This document shows, piece after piece, positions 1-6,076 of a stretch of DNA of 6,076 nt; within the stretch, counting starts at the first letter, position 1; each line of letters starts with the position of its first letter. Both the position numbers and the translations under genes were made by a program. The DNA comes from Actinomycetota bacterium. GTDB lineage: Bacteria > Actinomycetota > Thermoleophilia > Gaiellales > Gaiellaceae. The notes below the pieces were generated by a model, which was given only the letters and a program-made list of their open reading frames with translations, did not search any database and was not told the DNA's origin. The stretch lies in contig JACCTQ010000327.1 of NCBI GenBank assembly GCA_013812265.1, forward strand, positions 1 through 6,076, given 5' to 3'.

Positions 1-1
1 G

Positions 2-2023
2 TTTCGGGGGGCCGGCAAGTACATCGAGGTCTGGGTGGCCAAGGGCTTCTCCGCCCCGGCCGGACGGGCTGGCGCCTATGACCTGGAGTTTCCGTCCAAC
101 GAGCGTGCCCGCGCCCGCGGCTTCGACTGCCGCACCGGCCCGCGTACGACGCAGGTCACCGACGAGCAGGTCCAGTACCTGATCAACGAGTTCGACAACA
201 ACATCTACCCCAAGTCGGCGGCGGCGTTCAGCACTCCGCCGGCCAGGAACGGGAGCAAGGCCTCCGCATCGGTGCGGAATGCACCGTTCCACCCCGGCGG
301 CCCGGGCGAGAAGATCGTCGTGCTCGTCGACAACGTCCGTGACGCGAACTTCTACAGCTACCAGAACGAGGCTCGCCTGAGCCGTATCGCGGGATTCTTC
401 TACTCCACGATCAACAACCTGTTCGATCGCAACTTCATGACGATCGACGCCTACGACTTTGCGCACCTGACGGGGGCGAACCCGCCCAACGACGCGTTCC
501 CGGGCGCGCTGCCCCCGATCGGCACGCTGACCCGCCTGTGCGGCAACTTCCCGGGTCGCCCCTACTTCTACGAGTCGGTCTTCGCGCACGAGTACCAGCA
601 CCTGCTCGAGCAGTACGAGAGCCCGGGTGAGCACACCTGGGTGAACGAGGGCCTGTCCGATTACGCGCAGACGTTGACCGGCTACGTGAACGCCGCGGTC
701 GATCCCACGGCGCCCACGGCGGACAGCCACATCAGCTGCTTCCTGGGCTTCTTGCCGAACAGCCTGTGCGGTGGCGCCGAGAACTCGCTCACCCTCTGGG
801 ATGACCAGACGAACCAGCAGAACGAGATCCTGGCCGACTACGGCGCTGCGTACACGTTCATGTTGATGATGTCGGATCGCTACGGGCTGCCCTTCATGTC
901 GGCCCTCCACAAGGAGGATCTCGACGGACTCGTCGGCTTCCAGAAGGTGCTGACGCAGTTCAACATCACCAAGACGCCCATGGACCTGATCCACGAGTGG
1001 GCTGCGCTCGTCGCGCTCGACAAGCCGCTCGACGAGGGCCGAACGCTCGCCGGCGGAACGGCGGCCACCTACCAGGCGGCGTCGCTGCGGGCCGAGGTGA
1101 ACTGGAACACTCCCGAGGCGTATTCGTCCCCGGGCGCCCCGCCGAACGGGTCGGACTACGTGCGGCTCCGCGATGCCAGCGGCACCTCGCTGGGCGCTAG
1201 CCAGGTGAACTCGCTCTCGTTCGACGGGGCGAGTGTGCTGCCTTCGGATCCGATCGAGTGGAAGGTTGTCGGCCGTACGCCGCTCGACGCTTCGAACCCG
1301 GTCCTCTACTCGGGCACGGGTAACAACCTCGATCGCGCGATCGTCAAGGAGGTCGCTGTCCCCACCGCGAATCCGACGCTGACGTTCCTCACCGATTGGA
1401 ACATGGAGAATCACTGGGATTTCGGGTTCGTCCAGGTCTCCACCGACGGGGGCGTGACGTACAAGACGGTGACGTGCACCGATACCACGACGGAGACCGA
1501 TCCGGACGCCATCGAGAAGGTGAAGGCCAACGTGCCGGGGTACACGGGTGACTCCGGCGGCTACAAGAACGAGTCCTGCAACCTGTCGGCCTACGCCGGC
1601 ACGACGGTGCTGCTCTCCTTCCGGTACGTCACCGATCCCGCGGTCGAAGGCGAGAGCGATCGCGTTCCGCCGGGCTGGTACCTCGACGACATCGCCATCG
1701 GCGGCACGATCATCTCCGACGGCGGCACGCTGTCGGGCTTCCGGTCCTTGACCGAGGTTCGCCCGACCCCGATCAAGAGCTGGTACGTCCAGCTGGTCGG
1801 CTACCACACGACCGACCGGAGCGTTCCCGCCGTGATCGGTGTCCTGAAGCTCGACGCCAACTTCGACGTGACGCTCGATCGCGCCGCTCTGCAGGCCATC
1901 ATCGGCAGCCAGGCGGATCTCGTGGGAGCCATCGTCACGTTCGACGATCCGACGGAGTCGATCGTGCAGTACGGGCCGTACAAGCTCACGGTCAACGGCG
2001 TCCTGCAGCCGGGCGGCAGCTAG
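2..2023 (+). CDS. Secreted zinc metalloprotease with immune-inhibitor-A-like MAM domain, 5' end missing
   Basis: The frame is open from base 2, so the N-terminus (and presumably its signal peptide) lies outside the window; the GTG at 35 is internal. The visible part is 673 residues. Counting from the first codon, residues 51-70 contain VTDEQVQYLINEFDNNIYP, a segment I associate with M6-like proteases. HEYQH at 196-200 is a classic HExxH zinc site, and WVNEGLSDYAQ at 213-223 offers Glu216 as the likely third ligand, as in gluzincins; the spacing and the HEYQHLLE/NEG wording also recall M30 (hyicolysin-type) peptidases. Residues about 434-568 (VLYSGTGNN to GWYLDDIAIGG) resemble the MAM-like beta-sandwich of immune inhibitor A proteins. 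A further domain of about 80 residues ends the protein. Cysteines are few and scattered, as in exported proteins. The role is inferred to be extracellular protein degradation; the substrate is unknown. The active site looks intact. Confidence 0.87.
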   Translation, partial: FRGAGKYIEVWVAKGFSAPAGRAGAYDLEFPSNERARARGFDCRTGPRTTQVTDEQVQYLINEFDNNIYPKSAAAFSTPPARNGSKASASVRNAPFHPGGPGEKIVVLVDNVRDANFYSYQNEARLSRIAGFFYSTINNLFDRNFMTIDAYDFAHLTGANPPNDAFPGALPPIGTLTRLCGNFPGRPYFYESVFAHEYQHLLEQYESPGEHTWVNEGLSDYAQTLTGYVNAAVDPTAPTADSHISCFLGFLPNSLCGGAENSLTLWDDQTNQQNEILADYGAAYTFMLMMSDRYGLPFMSALHKEDLDGLVGFQKVLTQFNITKTPMDLIHEWAALVALDKPLDEGRTLAGGTAATYQAASLRAEVNWNTPEAYSSPGAPPNGSDYVRLRDASGTSLGASQVNSLSFDGASVLPSDPIEWKVVGRTPLDASNPVLYSGTGNNLDRAIVKEVAVPTANPTLTFLTDWNMENHWDFGFVQVSTDGGVTYKTVTCTDTTTETDPDAIEKVKANVPGYTGDSGGYKNESCNLSAYAGTTVLLSFRYVTDPAVEGESDRVPPGWYLDDIAIGGTIISDGGTLSGFRSLTEVRPTPIKSWYVQLVGYHTTDRSVPAVIGVLKLDANFDVTLDRAALQAIIGSQADLVGAIVTFDDPTESIVQYGPYKLTVNGVLQPGGS

Positions 2024-2046
2024 CCCGACACGCACGACGCTGGAAC

Positions 2047-2072
2047 GAGGGGCCCGGGAGACCGGGCCCCTC
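2047..2072 (+). terminator. GC-rich hairpin terminator after the protease gene
   Basis: A perfect 11-bp inverted repeat (GAGGGGCCCGG / CCGGGCCCCTC) with a GAGA tetraloop starts 24 bases after the protease stop codon. It is followed by TATGTTTA, a poor but T-containing tail. This is typical of intrinsic terminators in high-GC bacteria, where the U-tract is often weak. It implies that gene 2 has its own promoter in the remaining roughly 70 bases, though I could not identify convincing -35/-10 boxes there. Confidence 0.8.
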
Positions 2073-2125
2073 TATGTTTACTCGCCTTCCTGCTCGGAAA
2101 AGGAGCAGATGCAGTGGGGTTACTT

Positions 2126-2134
2126 AAAGGAGGT
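2126..2134 (+). promoter_or_regulatory. Ribosome binding site of gene 2
   Basis: AAAGGAGGT is a near-perfect Shine-Dalgarno, with 7 bases between GGAGG and the GTG at 2141. It lies inside the longer open frame that begins with GTG at 2114, so it rules that upstream codon out and fixes the start at 2141. Confidence 0.88.
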
Positions 2135-2140
2135 TCCACG

Positions 2141-4009
2141 GTGCGTGTAGCCAAGCTACTACTCCTGGCGGCAGGTGGGCTCGTGGCCGTCTCTCTTGCG
2201 ACTGCGACAGCATCGGCACAGCATGGCGGCGTTGGTGGGCATTTGGCGGCAACGAACGTCAACATGGCACTCGTCGGCAAGCTCAGGCTGACGAATACTC
2301 CGGGGGGGATCGCGGACGTGGCGGCCTTCAGGAGCCACGCGTATCTGGCCGCGTGGAACCCCGAGTGCCCCAACGGCGGTGTGCACGTCGTCGATATCCG
2401 CAACCCGGCCAGCCCACAGAAGGTCGCTTTCGTGCCGGCTCCCGCCCGTTACTACGTCGGCGAGGGCGTTCACGTCATCTCGATGGCCACCCCGTCTTTC
2501 ACCGGAGACGTCCTACTCGTGAACCACGAGCCGTGCACCTCCCCGAGCGATCCCGCGGGCGCGGGCCCGGCGGGGTCAGGCGGCTTCTCGCTCTACGACG
2601 TCACGAACCCGGCGAATCCCGTCGCGCTGACCGGGCTCGTCGGAGACCGCACGGCGCCGGACGGCTCGACGCGGACTTTGCCGAACTCGAGCCACAGCAT
2701 CCAGGGCTGGACGGCTGGGAACAGGGCGTACGCGGTTCTCGTCGACAACGTCGAGGCGACCGACATCGACATCTTCGACATAACAAACCCGCGCGCGCCG
2801 GTACTCGTGTCGGAGACGGACCTGAGCGGCCGGGTCGAGGACACGCTGGGGAGGAGCGCGTTCTTCCACGACGTGCAGGTGGAGGAGATCGGCGGCCGGA
2901 TGACGATGCTCGTGTCGTACTGGGACGCCGGCTGGATCCTCCTCGACGTCACCGATCCGGCACGACCCACGGTGGTCAGGGACCACGACTTTCCGAGCCC
3001 CAACATCGCCGGCGTGAGCCCGCCCGAAGGGAACGCGCATCAGGCGTTCTGGAGCTCGGACCGGCGCTTCGTCATCGCCTCGAGCGAGGACTTCGCCCCC
3101 TTCCGACTGAGCGGAGACATCGTCTCGGGCCCGTTCGCCGGACAGCAGTTCAACACCGTCGTCGCGAGCAACACGAGGGCGATAACGCCCCAGCAGCCTC
3201 TGATCGGGGGCCGGGGCGGAGGCCGTCCTCCGCGCGGTGGCGGCTTGCCCACGTACTACGTTGGCTTGGCATGCGATCCGCTCCCGCAGGCGCCAACGAC
3301 GAATGCGGTCGCGCTCGTCCAGCGTGGCACGTGCACCTTCGCGGTGAAGGGCCAGAACGTGCAAGCCGCCGGGTACACGGCCGGTCTCGTCTTCAACTCG
3401 GCCGCAGTCGGGAACTGCGAAGGGGCTTCCGGCATGTCGGTCACCGAGCGGTTGACAATCCCGCTCATCGGCGTGGTTCCTCGCTCGCTCGGCTTTGCCA
3501 TCCTGGGCGTTTCCGGGTACAACCCCGCCAACTGCCCGACGGGAGCGAACCCGTCGCTGCCTGCCGTGGGCACGCGCGGGGCCGACATTTTGATCGAGTC
3601 GGAGTTCGACGCCTGGGGCTACGTGCACCTGCTCGACGGCGCGACGTTCCGGGAGATCGGGCAGTATGCGGTCCCCGAGGCGCTCACGCCCGGCTTTTCG
3701 ACCAGCTTCGGGAGGCTTTCCGTCCACGAGGTCAAGACAGACTCACGTCCAGGGATGAACCTCGCCTACGTGTCGTACTACGACGCGGGGGCGCGAGTGC
3801 TGCAGTTCGGCCCGGGCGGAATTCGAGAGGTCGGCAGCTTCATCGATGTCGGCGGCAATAACTTCTGGGGCACGTTCCCGCACTACCTCGGCACGGACCC
3901 CAACATCCGCCCCATCGCGCAGACGACTGAGCGGCCGCTGCTGCTCTTCAGCGACAAGGACTACGGCCTGTACATCCTGCGCTACACCGGCCCGGAGTCG
4001 GCCCCCTAG
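2141..4009 (+). CDS. Exported LVIVD-repeat beta-propeller protein with inserted PA domain (paralogue A)
   Basis: The protein is 622 residues from GTG 2141, chosen for the Shine-Dalgarno at 2126-2134 and because it opens directly into a signal peptide (MRVAK, hydrophobic 6-24, likely cleavage ASA|QH after residue 26). Repeats of the type 'hydrophobic-D-hxxPxxP' follow: VHVVDIRNPASP (81-92), FSLYDVTNPANP (149-160), IDIFDITNPRAP (209-220) and WILLDVTDPARP (265-276). These match the LVIVD repeat of secreted propeller-like proteins. Residues about 370-457 read as a protease-associated (PA) domain (VALVQRGTCTF, AAGYTAGLVFN, IPLIGV), after which the propeller resumes (489-617, ending in SDKDYGLYILRY). 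A Gly/Arg/Pro-rich stretch at 356-369 leads into the PA domain. Six mature cysteines (76, 132, 378, 398, 426, 465) suit disulfides outside the cytoplasm. No membrane anchor is visible. The architecture is clear; the function is unknown. Confidence 0.92.
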   Translation: MRVAKLLLLAAGGLVAVSLATATASAQHGGVGGHLAATNVNMALVGKLRLTNTPGGIADVAAFRSHAYLAAWNPECPNGGVHVVDIRNPASPQKVAFVPAPARYYVGEGVHVISMATPSFTGDVLLVNHEPCTSPSDPAGAGPAGSGGFSLYDVTNPANPVALTGLVGDRTAPDGSTRTLPNSSHSIQGWTAGNRAYAVLVDNVEATDIDIFDITNPRAPVLVSETDLSGRVEDTLGRSAFFHDVQVEEIGGRMTMLVSYWDAGWILLDVTDPARPTVVRDHDFPSPNIAGVSPPEGNAHQAFWSSDRRFVIASSEDFAPFRLSGDIVSGPFAGQQFNTVVASNTRAITPQQPLIGGRGGGRPPRGGGLPTYYVGLACDPLPQAPTTNAVALVQRGTCTFAVKGQNVQAAGYTAGLVFNSAAVGNCEGASGMSVTERLTIPLIGVVPRSLGFAILGVSGYNPANCPTGANPSLPAVGTRGADILIESEFDAWGYVHLLDGATFREIGQYAVPEALTPGFSTSFGRLSVHEVKTDSRPGMNLAYVSYYDAGARVLQFGPGGIREVGSFIDVGGNNFWGTFPHYLGTDPNIRPIAQTTERPLLLFSDKDYGLYILRYTGPESAP

Positions 4010-4032
4010 AGTCGGCCGCTGCGGATTTGCTC

Positions 4033-4069
4033 GCCCCGCCATGCTCGAGCGGTTAGGACATGGCGGGGC
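4033..4069. repeat. Inverted repeat between the two propeller genes
   Basis: GCCCCGCCATG and CATGGCGGGGC form a perfect 11-bp stem around a 15-base loop, starting 24 bases after the gene 2 stop. No T-tract follows, so it is a weaker terminator candidate than 2047-2072. It could instead be a 3'-end stabilising hairpin or a structure that lowers readthrough into gene 3. The rest of the 4010-4144 spacer shows no ORF of its own and no clear promoter. Confidence 0.5.
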
Positions 4070-4130
4070 AGGCGCTCCGCCGCCTGAGGTGCGGGTACGA
4101 TGGCTTACGCCGCCGTTCGGGCGCCTTCTT

Positions 4131-4135
4131 AGGGG
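4131..4135 (+). promoter_or_regulatory. Candidate ribosome binding site of gene 3
   Basis: AGGGG is the only Shine-Dalgarno-like run close to the gene 3 start region. It sits 9 bases before an in-frame ATA (4145) but 57 bases before the first ATG (4193), which itself has no purine-rich sequence ahead of it. It therefore favours initiation at or near 4145 rather than at 4193. Confidence 0.4.
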
Positions 4136-4192
4136 TAACACCAGATAGCCGGTCAACGAATCTTCACGGGTGCAGCCACGTGCATCGCCACG

Positions 4193-5935
4193 ATGCTGAT
4201 GGCGGTTGGCGTCGCTGGAGCCCAGCACGGAGGCCCGCACCTTCCTCCGACTTCCGTCAACGTCGCACTGGTCGGGAAGCTCAAGCTCACGAACGTTCCC
4301 AACGGAATCGGCGACGTCACGGCACGGAGGGGGTTTGCCTACCTCGCGGGCTGGCGACCGGAGTGCCCGAGCGGCGGGGTGCATGTCGTCGACATCCGCA
4401 GCCCATCCAGCCCGCAAAAGGTCGCGTTCGTGTCTGCGCCGGAGGGCTACTACGTCGGGGAGGGCGTCCATGTCATCTCGCCGCGTACGAGCAGCTTCCG
4501 TGGCGACCTTCTGCTCACGAACCACGAGTCGTGCCCGGGGAGTGCCGCGCCTAGGTCAGGGGGCTTCTCGCTCACCGACGTGACCGACCCGAGGCGCCCC
4601 CGGCCGTTGTCGGGACTCGTCGGTGACCTGGGCAGTCCGGACGGCGCCCTTCGGGCGAGTCCGAACTCGAGCCACAGCGTGCAAGGGTGGGTCGCCGGAC
4701 GTCGAGCCTACGCGATGCTCGTCGATAACGTCGAGCGGGGGGACGACGTCGACATCTTCGACATCAGCAACCCCGGGCGCGTGCGGCAGATCGCGGAGGT
4801 TGGTCTCCCCGATTGGCCAAGCGCCAACCGGCGCCCGGCGCGCGGGAACAACGCGTTTCTGCACGACATGCAGATCCAACGGATCGGCGGGCACTGGCTT
4901 GCGCTGCTGTCGTACTGGGACGCCGGCTGGATCCTCCTGAACCTCGACAACCCGGCGCGTCCGCGGCTAGTCCGTGACCACGATTTCCCCGCGACGGAGC
5001 GGTTCAGCGGCTTCGGCCCGTCGGAGGGAAACGCCCATCAGGCATTCTGGAGCTCCGACCGCAAGCTGATCCTCGGCGCCACCGAGGACTTCAACATCTA
5101 CCGCGGCCGCTTGGGGCTCTCCCGGAGCGGCGAGCAATTCGATGCGTACCTCGGGGGTACCGCCGGGAGCCCTCTCTTCGTTGCCTCGGGGCAGTTCGGG
5201 CCGGAGCCGCTGCTGACTGTCTATCTCGGACGGGCGTGCACGGCGACTGAGCGCGCTCCTGCGCCCCAGGTCGTCGCTGTCGTCGAGCGCGGCAGCTGCA
5301 CGCTCGAGGAGAAAGCGCAAATCGCAAAGACGGCCGGCTTCGTAGCCGCCGTGATCTTCAACGGCACCGGACCTGGCCAGTGCGAGGCGCCGGCAGGCGT
5401 TTTCGTTCCAAGCGCCGAGATTCCGGTTTACGGTGTTGCCCGCTCAACTGGCGTGAGAATTCTCGGCGTGCCCGGCTACCAAGTGGCCGCGTGCGAGGCT
5501 GGAGGCGGTCCAGTGTTGCCCGCGCCCGGCACGGCCGCGGCGACTCTGACGGTACGCGCAGCCTTCGACGGCTGGGGTCACCTCAGCCTCCTCGACGGAA
5601 AAACGCTCAAGACGCTCGCCCACTACGCCGTCCCGGAAAGTCGCAACGAGACGTATGCCTCCGGCTTCGGAACGCTCTCGGTGCACGAAGTGAAGACCGA
5701 TCCTCGTCGCGGTGTCAGTCTCGGGTACGTCTCGTACTACGGAGCAGGCGCCCGCGTGGTCTCGTTCACGCGGACTGGCATCCGCGAGGTCGGGCGATTC
5801 ATCGACGAGGGGGGCAACAACTTCTGGGGAACCTTCCCCGTCGCGCAGGGGGCGCGCCCGCCGCTCTGGCTTCTCAGCGACATGGACTACGGGCTTTACA
5901 TCCTTCGGTACACCGGGCCAATGCGGCCACGGTAG
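4193..5935 (+). CDS. Exported LVIVD-repeat beta-propeller protein with inserted PA domain (paralogue B)
   Basis: ATG 4193 is the first canonical start in the frame (580 residues), but it is probably not the true one. It leaves only ten residues before AQHGG, with no positive charge and no ribosome binding site. The frame stays open back to a TAA at 4136, and an ATA at 4145 would add 16 residues (IAGQRIFTGAATCIAT) and complete a signal peptide of exactly 26 residues, the same as in the upstream paralogue. Numbered from 4193: LVIVD-type repeats VHVVDIRSPSSP (63-74), FSLTDVTDPRRP (125-136), VDIFDISNPGR (186-196) and WILLNLDNPARP (246-257); PA domain about 342-426 (VAVVERGSCTL, AGFVAAVIFN, IPVYGV); propeller resumes 458-576, ending SDMDYGLYILRYTGP. 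All six cysteines (58, 114, 349, 369, 397, 434) align with those of paralogue A. The Gly/Arg-rich linker of A is absent. Function unknown; exported if the upstream start is used. Confidence 0.9.
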   Translation: MLMAVGVAGAQHGGPHLPPTSVNVALVGKLKLTNVPNGIGDVTARRGFAYLAGWRPECPSGGVHVVDIRSPSSPQKVAFVSAPEGYYVGEGVHVISPRTSSFRGDLLLTNHESCPGSAAPRSGGFSLTDVTDPRRPRPLSGLVGDLGSPDGALRASPNSSHSVQGWVAGRRAYAMLVDNVERGDDVDIFDISNPGRVRQIAEVGLPDWPSANRRPARGNNAFLHDMQIQRIGGHWLALLSYWDAGWILLNLDNPARPRLVRDHDFPATERFSGFGPSEGNAHQAFWSSDRKLILGATEDFNIYRGRLGLSRSGEQFDAYLGGTAGSPLFVASGQFGPEPLLTVYLGRACTATERAPAPQVVAVVERGSCTLEEKAQIAKTAGFVAAVIFNGTGPGQCEAPAGVFVPSAEIPVYGVARSTGVRILGVPGYQVAACEAGGGPVLPAPGTAAATLTVRAAFDGWGHLSLLDGKTLKTLAHYAVPESRNETYASGFGTLSVHEVKTDPRRGVSLGYVSYYGAGARVVSFTRTGIREVGRFIDEGGNNFWGTFPVAQGARPPLWLLSDMDYGLYILRYTGPMRPR

Positions 5936-5950
5936 TTCCCAGCAGCGAGC

Positions 5951-6076
5951 TCAGCCCGAGGTCGGGCGCAGGCTCAGCACCCAGAGACCGCTGTCCATGT
6001 CGGACGCAAGCACGTACTTCGACGTCGCGAACACACCCCAGACGGACGCGGATCCGGGCGGCACGAACTGTGCGAG
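5951..6076 (-). CDS. C-terminal fragment of a further LVIVD-family protein, 5' end outside window
   Basis: Reading the minus strand from 6076 gives 41 codons without a stop, then TGA at 5953-5951. The peptide contains FVPPGSASVWGVF and YVLASDMDSGLWVLSLRP. These parallel, in the same order and at similar spacing, the C-termini of the two plus-strand propellers (NNFWGTFP, then LLSDMDYGLYILRYTGP). The ending 'SDMxxGLWVL' is also what I know from LVIVD-repeat proteins in general. It is convergent with gene 3, with 15 bases between the stop codons. Only the last blade is visible, so total length, signal peptide and presence of a PA domain cannot be judged. The shortness of the fragment is the main reason for doubt. 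Confidence 0.72.
   Translation of the reverse strand, partial: LAQFVPPGSASVWGVFATSKYVLASDMDSGLWVLSLRPTSG

Noticed and set aside
1330..1343. Perfect 14-bp palindrome CGATCGCGCGATCG inside the protease gene
   Set aside because: It encodes Asp-Arg-Ala-Ile in frame and is likely by chance in GC-rich coding DNA; no second copy was noticed.
2090..2108. Short hairpin CTGCTC/GAGCAG upstream of the gene 2 ribosome binding site as a regulatory element
   Set aside because: A six-pair stem is at chance level here, and nothing links it to a known leader or riboswitch.
2353..3861. Long 502-codon open frame on the plus strand overlapping paralogue A in another frame, plus a 383-codon minus-strand frame (2576-3727)
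   Set aside because: Arg-rich, low-complexity translations typical of shifted frames in GC-rich genes; no ribosome binding site or recognisable domain, and the overlapped frame has a clear signal peptide and domains.
3743..4525. 260-codon minus-strand open frame spanning the gene 2/gene 3 junction
   Set aside because: Arg/Ala-rich shadow covering parts of two well-supported genes; no family resemblance.
4060..4554. ATG-started plus-strand frame just upstream of and overlapping gene 3, considered as the missing N-terminus through a frameshift
   Set aside because: Its translation over 4140-4230 is not signal-peptide-like, whereas the gene 3 frame itself remains open and hydrophobic there, so no frameshift is needed.
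5954..5967. Small hairpin GCCCG-AGGT-CGGGC between the convergent genes as a bidirectional terminator
   Set aside because: Only five or six pairs, inside the end of the minus-strand coding region, with no T-tract on either side.

Overview
The window is GC-rich throughout, and almost all of it is coding. It looks like chromosomal DNA from a high-GC bacterium. The proteins (secreted metalloprotease, LVIVD-repeat propellers with a PA domain) and the GC-rich codon usage fit an actinobacterial or similar soil lineage, but there is no marker gene to fix the taxon. No RNA gene, insertion sequence, phage gene or CRISPR array was seen.

Layout: (1) 2-2023, plus strand, is the 3' part of a secreted zinc metalloprotease with an HEYQH zinc motif, an immune-inhibitor-A-like MAM beta-sandwich and a C-terminal tail domain. 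It is cut by the left window edge and followed by a strong GC-rich hairpin (2047-2072). (2) 2141-4009, plus strand, is an exported 622-residue LVIVD-type beta-propeller protein with a protease-associated (PA) domain inserted between propeller blades, preceded by a near-perfect Shine-Dalgarno. (3) About 4193-5935, plus strand, is a tandem paralogue with the same architecture. Its signal peptide appears to begin upstream of the first canonical start, at an ATA codon (4145). (4) 5951-6076, minus strand, is a short open tail that reads as the C-terminus of a further LVIVD-family protein, convergent with gene 3 and running off the right edge.

The window is therefore a cluster of exported proteins: a protease followed by a family of secreted propellers in at least three copies. 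The two complete paralogues share every mature cysteine (six) and a set of histidine-centred motifs. This suggests a disulfide-stabilised extracellular fold with a conserved, possibly metal-binding or catalytic, face. No function is established for this architecture from the sequence alone. The hairpin after gene 1 suggests the protease is transcribed separately from the propeller pair.
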